Shown here in pieces: positions 33,566-45,837 of a DNA stretch of 64,000 bases (the stretch's first letter is position 1; every line of letters begins with the position of its first letter). This DNA comes from Mucor racemosus. Its lineage: Eukaryota; Mucoromycota; Mucoromycetes; Mucorales; Mucoraceae. A program made the position numbers and the translations under genes. Below the pieces are notes generated by a model, which saw only the letters and a list, made by a program, of their open reading frames with translations, did no database searches and was not told where the DNA came from. The stretch is taken from the NCBI GenBank assembly GCA_027405735.1, contig JAPEHQ010000011.1, positions 1,240,001 to 1,304,000 on the forward strand. Reading direction: 5' to 3'.

Positions 33566-34094
33566 TGTTGTATTCCACCTACTAGTATCATACATTATCA
33601 CCTTCTACAGTATCAATACATCTTACAATCTATTGACTACGACATGTATTGAAGTGCAAGTCTTGATATCGGGTATAAGAAACTCCTAGCGTACCAAGTT
33701 TAATTCAGTAATTACCAAGAACGCTTGGACCTCAATTATGACACCACATTATTTCATCCCAGCAGTTAACCAATCAAGTAGTTATCAAATCAACATCCAA
33801 GCATATTTAGCGCAGCATTGAAACAACACAACTCACAAGCTCTGCAAGAACGGTTAAATTATGATTGATCCATTTCAATCCATAGATTACTATCAAACAG
33901 ATCCAATGGTTCAATAGTGCCTTAAATTACATCTCAGGATCTCAATGTCTAATCAATATAAAAGGCCATACTTTTACATCTAAATAAACGATGTCTTGTT
34001 TTTATTATACAGTTGAAGAACTGATTAAGTACTCATTCTTTTATAATTGTATTCTTTTTTAAGTAATATTTATCAATCCTGAAAATATACGACA
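33566..34094 (+). mobile_element. Solo LTR (529-bp family), copy 1
   Basis: Begins TGTTGTATTC and ends AATATACGACA, with inverted ends TGTYGTAT. It is flanked by the 5-bp duplication GTTTC (33561-33565 and 34095-34099) inside element A2. Other family A copies read through here. No internal retroelement sequence is attached. Confidence 0.88.
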
Positions 34095-36132
34095 GTTTCT
34101 ATAATAGCAGATATTGCCTATTTGTTTAGTTTATGGGTTGATGCGCTGTAATGCTTCTTTTACATTGACTGAAATGTGTAATTTAGCAAGGTTTTAATTG
34201 CGTTAAATAATGTAAAGCCTTGAAAATCCTTTTATACGTGTGTTGTTTCTCTCTTTTTGTTTTTATATTATTCCAAGAATATATTTACCGTTTGATGAGG
34301 CATATCAGACTATCAAGCTGGTATTCTTTTCTTTAACTGAATATGCATCATACTAACACAAGAGACTAATGTTTTTAATATAGGTAGCAGTCGTTATATT
34401 AGAGACTGATATTTTCATTTAACAGCATTTTAGGATCAAATATCATTATTTACTACTGTATTGTTGGACGTATTTCTTGATTACCAGATCAAATCGAAGG
34501 CAATGATATTTATATCTACTCAATTAAAGGCTATAACTGACTATAAACCCACGAAATGTTCCAGAAAAGTGATAAAATTTCAAATGATATAGAAACAAAA
34601 AAAAAGAATAACCAATGTTTTGTCTAATAACCATAGTTTTGATTGTAGCTACTGTATACTTGAAAACAAATCTTTTTACAACAACTGACAATCGTAAACT
34701 AAAATAGTCAGTTTAAAGGAGGTTAATTTGTTTAAATTTTATGAGTGATAAAGTAACATTTATAATCTTAGATTTGGCTTACATACAGTATAATCATATA
34801 AATTTAAGCAGTAAGTGTTATTTAAGTTTATGCTCGAGCAAAAACCATTGTTGCTGCAAACATTATAGCTATTATAAACATTTTAACAAATGATGATAAT
34901 CGTAAATATATTGGCTCTTGCATGCATTGCTCTACTACATCAACAACGTATTGAATTGTATTATCTATAATCTATGCTACAAAAAATAGTAATTAAACAA
35001 AAAAAGCGTTGCGAATACAATTATAACTCTTTGATATTTATTTAAGATAGAAAGTAAAGCAAAGGTTTATGGATTACCATAGCCTTTGTGATATATATAC
35101 TATTTTCTAATTCTATTAATAATACAGTAATAAGATCTTGAAGCAAGATCTTCATGGTTTCGTTCCTAGTTTGGAAGTACCAGTGGTATAATTTGACATT
35201 TTAAAGTTTTGTGTGATTTAAAGTTATTAGATCTTAGATGTTGACTAAGATCAATTTGATTACGAAACAAACTTGGTATATGTAGTTTACTACAATCTAT
35301 ATTAATAAAAGCAAATGTAATTAAAACCCATTCCAGTAAAAAAATTGCAATGAAATTTTGAGAACGGCACGGTGCTCATGTACAAACCAATTTGTGCCCA
35401 TACGATCAGCTCATTATGTTCATGGTGAAATGCCCAGGATTTAGAATAAATAATGAAGCAAGAAAAAATGTATAATTTAATAAAGAAACTTGTTAAATGA
35501 AATCACACACAAAAGCTGAAGAGAATCTTTATTTAATATCAATAATTTGTCCTATTTATATACAAATTCTATATTACAATTATCTGTAAGATCAGCTTTG
35601 GATCGATTATATCTTTCTGACATTCCATTGTCAGGTCATTTTATTTACATTAGTAACACAGTAAATTTAAGTTCAGCTTATTTTATATAGCTAAATCCAA
35701 CAAGTGGGTATGCCTCACATATCCCGCTTCCCGGATCTTGCTTTTTAGAAAATAAGAACAATCGAGAATCTTATCATAGTTCAGTTAGCTGACTTCTTGA
35801 AAATAAGGATTACAAATCAAAAGGTTCATTATCTTACGATTAACCGGTGGATGCAACACATGGTCAGATTTTATTATTATACACAAATAGGAATACAGTA
35901 ATGATATGCTCATGGGCAATTCTACTATTATGCACACGGACAGAATCTATAATTCTACACGTACAGGATTTTCGTTATGCTCGTGTGCAGTTTCTTTTGT
36001 TGTGCCATGTTGTGCATCTTGTTATCTTTTTAGCAGCCATTATTCAATGAGCGCAACAACTCATCAGGCTATAGTGTGCAGCCCACCAGGGTACAACAAA
36101 ATTATCTTGTGCAGCACAGGTCGGCCGTAGTG

Positions 36133-36505
36133 GCTTTTATATATAAATCCTTTAAATTTATGATTTTATAGACTTTTTTTTGAATCCGGTTATATCATTT
36201 TATACTTTTCAAGTTAAATCCGTCATTAGGCTAATAATGTTGTAGGTTGTATTTAAGCTTTACTTAAAATAAGCCTTTGAATAATTAATAAGAATACAAT
36301 CGAACCTTAATTTTTGTATGAAATTTCGATACCTGCATCTTATAGCCTCTTGGAATATTTAAACAACCGCTTCCGGGCTGTCCGGTAATTTTTTCTAGAA
36401 ATTTAAAGCTTGGAAATACTGCATCATTAGATGGCCGCTTCCGGAGATTGTTCGGCTCTTTTTTTTGGAAGAGTGACCATTGGCAAAAACATGATTCATA
36501 TACTA
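36133..36505. other. Short spacer between A2 and a solo LTR
   Basis: AT-rich, with a twice-used GC-rich word CCGCTTCCGG near 36367 and 36435. No gene. Confidence 0.4.
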
Positions 36506-37042
36506 TGTTGTATGCCACCAAGTGCCATATGTTATCACTTTCTACAGTATCAATACATCTTACAATCTATTGATGATTACGACATGTATTGAAGTGCAAA
36601 GTCTTGATATCAGATATAAGAAACTCCTAGCGTACTAAGTTTAATCCAATAACTACCAAGAACGCTTGGACCTCAATTATGACACCATATTAATTTATTC
36701 CAGCGGTTAATTAATCAAGTAGCTATCAAATCAACATCCAAGCACATTTAGCGCAGTATTGAAACAAGACAACTCACAAGCTCTGCGAGAACGGTTAAAT
36801 TATGATTGATCCAGTTCAATCCATAGATGACTATCAAACTGATCTAATAAATGGCTCAATAGTGCCTTAAATTACATCTCAGGATCTCAATGTCAAATCA
36901 ATATGAAAGGCCATACTTTTTTTATATCTAAATAAACGATATCTTGTTTTTATTATACAGTTGAAGAACTGATTCATTACTCATTCTCTTTTAATTGTAT
37001 TTTTTTTTAAGTATTATTCATCAAATTTGAAAATATACGACA
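36506..37042 (+). mobile_element. Solo LTR (529-bp family), copy 2, older
   Basis: 537 bp, TGTTGTATGCC...ATACGACA, clearly related to 33566-34094 with scattered changes and small indels. Flanks TACTA and AGGCT do not match, so no target duplication survives. Confidence 0.78.
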
Positions 37043-37240
37043 AGGCTAAACCTTTTGCAATTCTACGGATCAGCGCTAAAAGTACCTGCCATTGCAACGG
37101 GAGGTCATTTGGATTCATATTCGTTAAGAGCTGATGGGCTTACTGACCTTAGTAGGTGTAAGTAGCAGGTAACCGACTTGTTGCTCGAACCGGCTGAACG
37201 TACAGTGACCCATGGATGCTGGTAGTATTGGTGTCAAGCC
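37043..37240 (-). repeat. Repeat family E, partial copy 3
   Basis: Follows the solo LTR directly and matches 25375-25680 in the same orientation (GGCTAAA...TTTGCAATTC, TCATTTGGAT, CCATGGA-GCTGGTA). Truncated. Confidence 0.5.
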
Positions 37241-37330
37241 GGGTTTTGCCAGCCAAATTGACGAGTATGCATATCATATGCATTAATGAAAAAGGAGAAA
37301 ATTTGCCAGACATATGCAAAACTTACTAAG

Positions 37331-37500
37331 AAAAAAAAAGGAGGATTATATTCGATGGAAAGCAAGGTCATCGGAGATTCTCTTTCGAAATTCATATCCT
37401 AATACCAAAAGGCTTCCCCTTTGGCGGGTTTGAACTCACGAATATGTGTGTCGCACTCAATTTGTAGCGCATGCACTACCCGTTAAGCTTGTCGCTCTCC
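37331..37500 (-). repeat. tRNA-derived sequence, possible SINE
   Basis: On the minus strand from 37500 there is an A-box-like D arm (AGCTTAACGGGTAGTGC), an anticodon-like stem GCGCT/AGTGC around an 8-nt loop, and a B-box-like GAGTTCAAACCC near 37425-37436. An unrelated tail then ends in nine T (37331-37339), a pol III terminator. The T stem does not pair well, so it is not a working tRNA. A tRNA-derived SINE or a tRNA pseudogene both fit. The sequence from 37501 to about 38100 holds no gene. Confidence 0.4.
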
Positions 37501-38209
37501 TTTGGTCTACAATTTTAATCCCCATACATATGAACATGTATTTGTTGTTAATTTTTTATTATTTGGAAAATGCAGCAAATAAAGGTGTATTTTTTCTTTT
37601 TGGAAATAATGATAGTAGAGCTTTTCAGAAATTTGTAGTAGACATTTGGAAAAAATGCCAATTTTTTATGGAGATATAAACAAACCTCAATGCTAGTACA
37701 TTAATATTAAATTGTATAACACAAAATTTGAGTATGGATAAATGTAAAGCAACCTTTGCCAAAATGGGAGTTAGTATAACATGAGCTGCAACGCACAGAA
37801 ACTCAAGTGATATTCAGCAGATGAAGTTGCATTAGACATTTCAGTTTTTAGGAGTAGAAACACCTAGAATTATACTGGAAAACCAAAATACGCATTATTC
37901 ATTAAAGACAGACATCAACTTTTCCATCCACCAGTGTTAAATGCAGATATCAATTATTATATAATCTCTACCAATGCGAAATAGTAATATGATATACTGT
38001 ATCAATCAGTTCGACGATTATAATTAATGGCAATAATAATAATAGGATCAAGTTTTTAAATTAATAACAAAAAATTACCAACAGTATACTAATAAACTGT
38101 AATTTAATGCATTATCATTCAATATGACCGAATATTAATGAATCAGAGAAAATACAACTGGTAAAAAACAGATACTCAATATAAAACGAGGTCAAGATTG
38201 ATACAAGGT

Positions 38210-38429
38210 GTTATGTCAATACTCATCCTAGGTCTCACATCCAAGGTCACAGTCTATAATTAGTGTTACAGTAAATCAATGTGGATCATTGATTTACATC
38301 ATATTCTTAGATAATAGTAAAACCTAGTAATAGTTATAATTAATGTATATAAATACATCCAAAAGATGTATTGTTAATAAAAGTGTAATATTCTGGCAAG
38401 ATTATTTATATAGACTCTTTTGACATTTC
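38210..38429 (+). mobile_element. 220-bp MITE (family D), unbroken copy
   Basis: Ends GTTATGTCAA and TTGACATTTC are inverted repeats. Flanked by ACAAGGT (38203-38209 and 38430-38436), a 7- to 8-bp target duplication; other family A copies read AAAAGGTGCATT through this point. hAT-like size of duplication. This is the empty-site reference for the copy split by A1. Confidence 0.75.
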
Positions 38430-38711
38430 ACAAGGTACATTTATTGTGTGGTGGAAATCGCGACATTTTGGTGGATAGAAATTACAGTACCAAGATGTTG
38501 TGTTTTTTGCTTCAGGATTTTCAAAAGGGTTTAAAAGCATTCTTCATTAAACTCAACTAGATTTTGAATACTCACCATATGCGATTCGCATCATCTTGTT
38601 TTTTATTTAATTGCTGTATTATTAAAAATCAAGCTTTTTATAGCTTGTGACAATACCAATGGGATGTTTCTGATTTTAAATTAACATTACCATAAGGCGG
38701 GCTGATGATAC

Positions 38712-38908
38712 GTTTGATACTACTGTAAATAAAATCAGTCAATTTGATTCATCTGCTTTGAATTCAAATACCGAGGAACCATTTGTAAAGACTTAAGTTG
38801 GTTCTGGTAAAGCATTTAATAAATTGGCTTGGGACAAAGAGGGTAAAAGGTGGCAATAATAGATTCCAGTGATGGTCATGTTTATGTTTATGATATTGGA
38901 GGAGTAAG
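38712..38908 (+). pseudogene. Dynein intermediate chain fragment in A3
   Basis: Reads VGSGKAFNKLAWDKEGKR then shifts frame into SSDGHVYVYDIGG, with a stop before VGSG. Followed by GTAAG. Same origin as 61052-61248. Confidence 0.65.
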
Positions 38909-41488
38909 ATTAAAACTTAATGTAAATCATCTCTAGCGCAATAATTATAACGTAAGACTATATTATCATCAAACAAACTATCACACAATATTAACATGTA
39001 TCAATATTTACAGTAATAAGCTTGAATCAAGTGGATACAGCATCACTAATTCTTGAAAAAGTTCTCAAGTAGTATAAAATCTCTTATTTTTAAGACTTAC
39101 AGGGCTTATAAGCGGAATATTAATTTAGAAAATTATTTTTGTCCAGATCACCAATTTTGACATTTTTTAATTTTTTTTTCTGATTTTGCAAATCTAGAGT
39201 TAATTATACTACCAATTATGAAAACAAAAATATACACATATACAGAATTTAGCGCTCTATTTGCTCAATAAAAAATAACAACCCGTTTTATTGCAAAATA
39301 TTACATGAAAATCCTTTAATCAAAAAACCGTTTTTAGTACAAAAGTACAAAGTTTCATTACTTAACATTTAATATTAAGCTTTTATAAAGTGTGTATTAG
39401 TCATGGCTACAATTTTCTCTCACAATATAGTATATTTAAACGTTGATTTCGATACCAAGATTTGATTTTTCTGTTTTTTTATCAAAATCATGAGTCTTGG
39501 TAAGGGTAAAATGAGCTCCCAAAAATGTCCGCTACAAAGTCTGAATTTTCAGACCGTACATGTCTATATATAAGAAAAGTTGAACAAAAACGCCTTTTTA
39601 TTTATAAATTTATATATACCATAGAATAAGAGACTTAGCCATTCAATCTGGCTATGCTGAATTACGGCGTCGTTTTACGGGCTTGCCTTTGCAATTTTTT
39701 AATGAATATATGATATGATAGACGGGTTTTCTGGTGAAAAAAATGCATGTTTCTATGATAACAGATATTGCCTATTTTGTTTAATTTATGGGTTGATGCG
39801 TTGCGATACTGCTTTTACATTGTCTGGAATGAGCAATTTAACAGGGTTTTAATTGCGCTAAGTAATGTAAACCCTTGAAAATCCTTTTCTACGTGTGTTG
39901 TTTCTCTATTTTGCTTTCATATTCCAAGGAGATATTCCTGTTTGATAAACCATATCAGGCTATCAAGGTGGTATTCTTTTCTTGTATCTGGATACGCATT
40001 CTAATATAAGGGACTAATGTTTTTAATATATGTACTGTAGCAGTCTATATTAGAGACTGATATTTTCATTTAAGCGCATTTTAAGATCTAATATCATTAT
40101 TTACTACTGTATTTTTGGACGTATTTATTGATTACCAGATCAAATCGACGGCAATAATAATATTTATATCTACTTATTAATAAAAAGCTAGAACTGGTTA
40201 CAATCTCATGAAATGTTCCAGGAAAGTAATAAAATTTCAAATGATATAGAAACACAACAAAAAAAAAACAATCTAATGTCTTGCCTAAATACCATAGTTT
40301 TGATTGTACAGTATATATACTGTTCAGTACTTGAAAACAAATCTTTTTACAGCTGACAATCGTAAACTAAAATAGTAAGTTTAAAGAAGAAAGTTAATTT
40401 GTTTAAATTTATGAGTGATAAAGTAGCATTTATAATCTTATATTTGTCTTGCGGTATAAATTTAAGCAGTAAGTGCTATTTAAGTTTATGCCCGAGCAAA
40501 AACCATTGTTGCTGTAAGCATTATTATAGCTCTAAACATATTTGCAAATGACGATGATTGTAAATATATTGGTTCTTGCATGTATTGCTGCCCTACATCA
40601 ACAACGTATTGAATTATATTATTATCTATAATCTATATTAATGAAAGCAAATGTAATTTAAAAACCCATTATTGCAATTGCAGTAAAAAATGCAATGGAA
40701 TTTTGAAAACGGCACGATGATTATATACAAACCAATATGTGCACATACGATCTAACTGTTATGCACAAATAGGGATAATGATATGCTTATGGGCAATCCT
40801 ACTACTATGCACACATGGGATTAATGTTATGCACATGGACAGAATCTATAATTCTGCAATGCAGGCGTAGCGTTGTGCTCGTGTGCAGTTTCTTTTGTTG
40901 TGCCCATGCGCATATTGTTATCTTTTTAACCATATTCAGCGGACACAACAGTTTAGGCTATAGTGTGCAGCCCACTTGGGCACAGCGAAATTACCTTGTG
41001 CAGCACAGGTCAGCCGTAGTGTGTACTCATTGCTATTAAATCAAATAATTTGATATGCAGAAAACTTTTAAAGCATTCATTCTTTTTTTTTAGCTGTGCT
41101 ACAAATCATCGTTTAATATGACCGAATATTAATAAATTAGAGAAAATACAACTACTGGTAAAAAACTGATACTTAACAATATACGTCAAAGTCAAGATTG
41201 ATAAAAGGTGCATTCATTGTGTAGTCAAAACTGCAACAACATTTCGATGGATAGAAATTACAGGACCAAGATGTTGTGTTTGCTCAGGATTTTTAAAAGG
41301 GTTTAAAAAAAGCATATTTCATCAAACTTACTTAGATGTTAAATACTCACCATGTGCTATCAGTATCATCTTGTCTCTTATTTAATTTCTGTAATATTAA
41401 AAATCAAGCTTTTTATAGCTTACAACAATGACAATGGGATATTTCTGATTTTAGATTGGCATTTATCATAAGGCGGGCTGATGATACG

Positions 41489-41686
41489 TTTGATACTACT
41501 GTAAATAGAACCGGTTAATTTAATAATTTATGAAATTTGGATGCAAATACCGAGAAACGATTTGTAAGTACTTAAGCTGGTTCTGGTAAAGCATTGAATA
41601 AATTAGCTTGGGACAAAGAGGAGGAGAGTAAAAAGGCGGTAATAGGTTTCAGTGATGATAATGTTTATGTTCACGATATTGGAGAG
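41489..41686 (+). pseudogene. Dynein intermediate chain fragment in A4
   Basis: Reads NLDANTEKRFVST, a stop, then GSGKALNKLAWDKEEE, with SDDNVYVHDIGE at the end. The donor has become GTGAG. Decayed copy of the fragment at 61052-61248. Confidence 0.65.
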
Positions 41687-42402
41687 GTGAGACTAAAACT
41701 TAATGTAAATCATCTCTAGCGCAATAATTATAAAGACTATATTATCATTAAATAAACTATCACATAATATTAACATGTATCAATATTTACAGTAATAAGC
41801 TTGAATCAAGTGGGTACAGCATCACTAATTCTTGAAAAAGTTCTCAAGTAGTATAAAATCTCTTATTTTTAAGACTTACAGGGCTTATAAGCGGAATATT
41901 AATTTAGAAAATTATTTTTGTCCAGATCACCAATTTTGACATTTTTTAATTTCTTTTTTCTGATTTTGCAAATCTAGAGTTAATTATACTACCAATTATG
42001 AAAACAAAAATATACACATATACAGAATTTAGTGCTCTATTTGCTCAATAAAAAACTACAATCATTTTTATTGCAAAATATTACATGAAAATCCTTTAAC
42101 CAAAATTCCGTTTTCTGGGCAAAAGTGCAAATTTTTATTACTTAACATTTAGTATTAAGCTTTTATAAAATTCGTATTAGCTATGCCTACAACTTTCTCT
42201 CACAATGTAATATATTTAAACGTTGATTTTGGTATCAAAATTTGATTTTTCTGTTTTTTGATGAAAATCATGGGTGTTGGTAAGGATAAAATGATGATCG
42301 AAAATGTCCGCTACAAAGTCTGAATTTTCAGACCACACATGGCTAAGTATAAGAAAAGTAAAAAAAAAAAAAAAAACGCTTTTTTATTTAAAACTTAGGT
42401 AT

Positions 42403-42696
42403 TGTCATGATGGAATATATCTAGTTGGATGTTTATGAAATGTAGTGTGAGTAGTAGATGTTGTTCACCTGCTATTGCTATGGCAATAGATTGGCTAGCA
42501 GTATATAGTTATGGTGATAGATTAGTAGTGACGTGGTCGAATTATGATGATATATATTTCACATCCCTTGAATCCTTTTAATAAATAAGCTTTCTTTCAT
42601 CTATTATATATTTAGCATCTTTATATATAGTTTGGGAAGCTTCACTGAAGCAAACCACATTTCTCCTAGTAGTAGTCTAAGAAGTGAGAAATGACA
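42403..42696. mobile_element. Solo LTR-like insertion, 294 bp
   Basis: Begins TGTCATGATGG and ends AGAAATGACA, inverted TGTCAT ends. Flanked by GTAT (42399-42402 and 42697-42700); family A copies without it read TAGATATACCATAG here. It is unrelated in sequence to the 529-bp LTR family. Confidence 0.75.
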
Positions 42697-42955
42697 GTAT
42701 ACCATTGTATAAGAGACTTAGCCGTTCAATTTTGCTATGCTCAATTACGGCGTAGCTCTGCGGGTTCGCTTTTACAACTTTTTAATGATCGTATGATATG
42801 ACAGACGGTTTTTCTGGTAGAAAAATGTATGTTTCTATGATAACATATATTGCCTGCTTTGTTTATTTTATGGTTCAGGCGCTGTAATGCTGCTTTTACA
42901 TTGGCTGAAATGTGCAATTTAGCAGGGCTTTAAATGCGCTAAACGATGTGACAAA

Positions 42956-43600
42956 TTAATACGAACTGCAAACAATAGGATATTTTTGAATACTCATTTT
43001 CAGATTAAAGTTGAACATTTCAGGTACATTGGCATATAATTTTCTCTAGGTGTTATTTAATGAAAAAAGAAAGTAGAGCAGGGATGAAAAGTGAGAATCA
43101 TTTTTCAAGGAAAAAGCAGTAAATTTTATCTGTTTTTGAATCTTTCGTGCGATATAGAATAAATTTAGGAATGGGTAGCATAATGTGACCAATCCATATA
43201 TATTTAATAGCGTCTAAGGTATATTTTAAAAAAATATTTAGTATGAGGTTAGGTATAGAAAAGAGGGCACGCTCTGAATTTGAAGATTAAAAACTACCAA
43301 AATTCAATTTTTTTAAAAATTCAAACCTTGCTTGATCTGATACCTACAAAATAATACAAAATCCATTTTAACATATGGAGTGTAAGATTTTCTGAATATC
43401 AGATCAAGCTATCCAAGTTTGTCAACTTCAGAGTGTAACTTTAACCAAACTGGATAAAATTTTGTAAAGCGAATATGTTATTTTTTTATTGATTAATTAG
43501 AAAGAAAAGCTATTAATGGTTATGGAGGGTAACTGTGTAGCTTCTACAGTAAAAAGTATATATATATAAAAAACTATTTTTATTATTAGATGTTCTGTAA
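42956..43600 (-). repeat. Repeat family B, copy 2 (truncated)
   Basis: Inverted relative to 12300-12650, joined directly to A4. Shares AATAGGATATTTTTGAATAC, TAGGAATGGGTAGCATAATG and, further right, TTAATTAGAAAGAAAAGC with copy 3. Confidence 0.6.
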
Positions 43601-43977
43601 AGGAAAAAATTCAATGGCAAAGGCTTAATCTCAGTACGTCGTAGCAACAAAGGCTACTCTAATACTTACAGTACCGGGTCCATTCTATGTCGTCTGCATT
43701 TGATTTATTTTTTTAATGTATTAACAAGTAAACCTAACAATATCGACATTTTCGTTTCCAAGTCTAGTTTATATACAAGTAAAAGTTTACAAGCTGAGAC
43801 TTTATTGACACTCATGTCTGTTTTATATTTGATTTATGGAATTAAGCACTTATAACAGGAAAAACTTGCCAAGCAGAAACACTTGAGGTAAGTAGAGACC
43901 TCGAGATCAAATACAGTATATTGAATCTTCGCAGCGTATTCCAAAACTATTTCGCAATATACTGCATAAATTCAATA

Positions 43978-44477
43978 CAGTTGTGATTCGATTTAGTTGA
44001 ATCGTTGGGAGGGAGAAAAGTGTCCACCAAATCGAATTGTCCACTAAATCGAATAAATCATTTTCCGTAATATTGGATAAAAAATGAGAATAAAAAGGCG
44101 TTACAGTACTAGTTTATGGTATTATATAATATTGTTAATAAAGGCTTTTCATATTCGAGCAGCTGAATTAAACAGTGGATAACAAGAAATTTAATAAAAA
44201 ACTGAGGTAAATTAGGCACATGATTTGGTTATTCTCCATATTTCTTCTAATTTCATGGCTACCAGATCAAGCTATTACCCACTAAATACAGTTTTATCCA
44301 ATAGAATTTATATTTTACTAATATAGTGGACTGGTAGAAACGAAATTGTCCACTATCCACTGAATCGATTCAGTGGATTTAGGCAGTAAAATTATGAAAA
44401 AAAAAACGGGAGATTTCAAACTGTCCATTAAATCGAAAATCCGTTATTTACGAGTCCACTAAATCGAATCACGACTG
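43978..44477. mobile_element. TA-flanked CAGT element (Tc1/mariner/pogo-like MITE), 500 bp
   Basis: Inverted ends CAGTTGTGATTCGATTTAGT and, from the other side, CAGTCGTGATTCGATTTAGT, 19 of 20 identical. Flanked by TA on both sides (43976-43977, 44478-44479). The word CCACTAAATCGAA recurs inside in several places. No transposase ORF. Confidence 0.82.
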
Positions 44478-44479
44478 TA

Positions 44480-45757
44480 GTTAAGTCTAATGATGTAAAA
44501 TCAATTAGGAATACATTTCTTTTGTTTAAACAGTAGAAAATCTATTGAAGGCTGTAGCTCTAGGTATCAGAATTATGCTGTCATTTCAACATGCTCTTAA
44601 CAAGTCCAGGCATAAAAAAAAACCAGCCGAAATTTCCGATTTGATGGCCGCTATTTCCAAACACTTTTTTCCCATGGGAAGAAGCCCACTCGAGATTGTA
44701 TATTATGCAAATATATCTTTAGGCATTTTATATAAAAAATTCCTATACATACCTGATATAATTAAAAATCAGATTAACTAATTAGAATACATTTAATTAA
44801 TTTTTTGGGTTTTAAAAAATCATTTAAAGATGAATTGACTCAAATTAATTTGAATTCAAATGCAACCGCCATCGCCACGAACAACTAGTTTTTACAGTAA
44901 TAAGATACGTTTATGATATAAAACCTAGCATAATACTTTGTCATAGCAAAAATATGGCAAAATACTGAAAATAATAGCATCATATGCAAAGATATGTTTA
45001 TTATTATCGTGATTGTTTTTATTTCAAATATCCAGCTGACAGGTCATTAGCATAACCTTTTTAAAAAATGCTTGGGGTTGGCAGATAAAACCTGCAATAA
45101 TATGCATTCCTGTTAAATAAGCATTTGACAACTTTTTAAATATTTTTTTCATAGATAACCATCCAAAATAAAAGAAAAAAGCATGCATCAGTGTCATGCT
45201 TTGAACCCGGAGATCTAATGATTTGCAATTTATTGTCCAATATCAAGATTGATTTGAGTTACGTGGGACCAGAAGCTGCTGAAAATTAAAGAAATGTATA
45301 TCATATGCTAAAATTGTAATGATCCATTTCGCAGCAATTTCACAAATATCAAATATATTTCTTGAAAAAAAAAAAAAAAAAAAAATGTAGATCAGTAAAG
45401 AAAAGGTTCATGATATATACAAGAATATAAGCAAAAATTGATGAGGATCAGGTACCAGTGCCACTTTGTTTATATTTTCTATTAATTTTCACAAGCTTTT
45501 TCTCTGATCAAACTTTCAAAATGGACTTGTTACTAACAAGCCCTCCTTTTATTACATGAAATGATTTTATAAAATAATGATGCATTTGTACATGTATTTG
45601 TACATAAATATTACACTGCATACGGCATTGTTTATTTCTTGTCATTATTAAGATATGATATTGTTAATAAGTTATCCCCATCCCAAACAAAGGATAAATA
45701 ACGTGACCAAAGGATATAATAGATCCGTGAAACGTACTTTTACTTGATTTGCTTGTG
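44480..45757. other. AT-rich spacer before cluster 3
   Basis: No convincing gene. A 78-codon ORF at 44545-44781 has a fairly protein-like composition and an acceptor-like CAG just before it, but I do not recognise it. There is an A run at about 45366-45384. GAACCCGG near 45205 is a weak B-box-like word only. Confidence 0.45.
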
Positions 45758-45765
45758 TATATAAA
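45758..45765 (+). promoter_or_regulatory. TATA box of the TLC-domain gene
   Basis: TATATAAA lies only 12 bp before the ATG at 45778. A transcript starting about 30 bp downstream would begin after that ATG, which favours the later in-frame ATG at 45838. Confidence 0.5.
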
Positions 45766-45837
45766 GTCGTTCACGACATGATGGTTCCTTTTCCCTTCTT
45801 TTTCTTCTATTTTTGTTATTCTTTTACAAACACGAAA

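Larger units (their letters stand above)
26470..36132 (-). mobile_element. Family A element, copy A2, interrupted twice
   Basis: Right-type end at 26470 (CACTACGGCCGAACTATGC) and left-type end finishing at 36132 (...GGTCGGCCGTAGTG). Removing the Ty3/gypsy element with one target duplication (26928-32965) and a solo LTR with its duplication (33566-34099) leaves about 3.09 kb, close to A1. A small dynein fragment lies at about 26638-26666, followed by GTAAGG. No transposase. Flanks do not show a clean target duplication. Confidence 0.7.
38105..41021 (-). mobile_element. Family A element, copy A3 (one end missing)
   Basis: Left-type terminus ends at 41021 (...GGTCAGCCGTAGTG). It runs with family A sequence back through the dynein fragment to about 38105, where it shares the start CAATATGACCGAATATTAAT with A4. 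No right-type terminus is found. Interrupted by the MITE at 38210-38429. Confidence 0.65.
41098..42955 (-). mobile_element. Family A element, copy A4 (both ends missing)
   Basis: Starts with the same internal landmark as A3 (TTTAATATGACCGAATATTA) and runs through the dynein fragment to about 42955, where it abuts family B copy 2. Holds the solo LTR 42403-42696. No TIR on either side. Confidence 0.6.

Noticed and set aside
26470..36132. A2 as a simple insertion into family B
   Set aside because: Family B sequence is found on the left side only; the right flank does not continue it and there is no clean target duplication.
44545..44781. 78-codon ORF with protein-like composition
   Set aside because: No recognised domain, no clear promoter or exons; possibly a decayed transposon or gene piece, but not supportable as a gene.
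45190..45225. GAACCCGG as a tRNA B box
   Set aside because: No matching A box or cloverleaf could be built around it.
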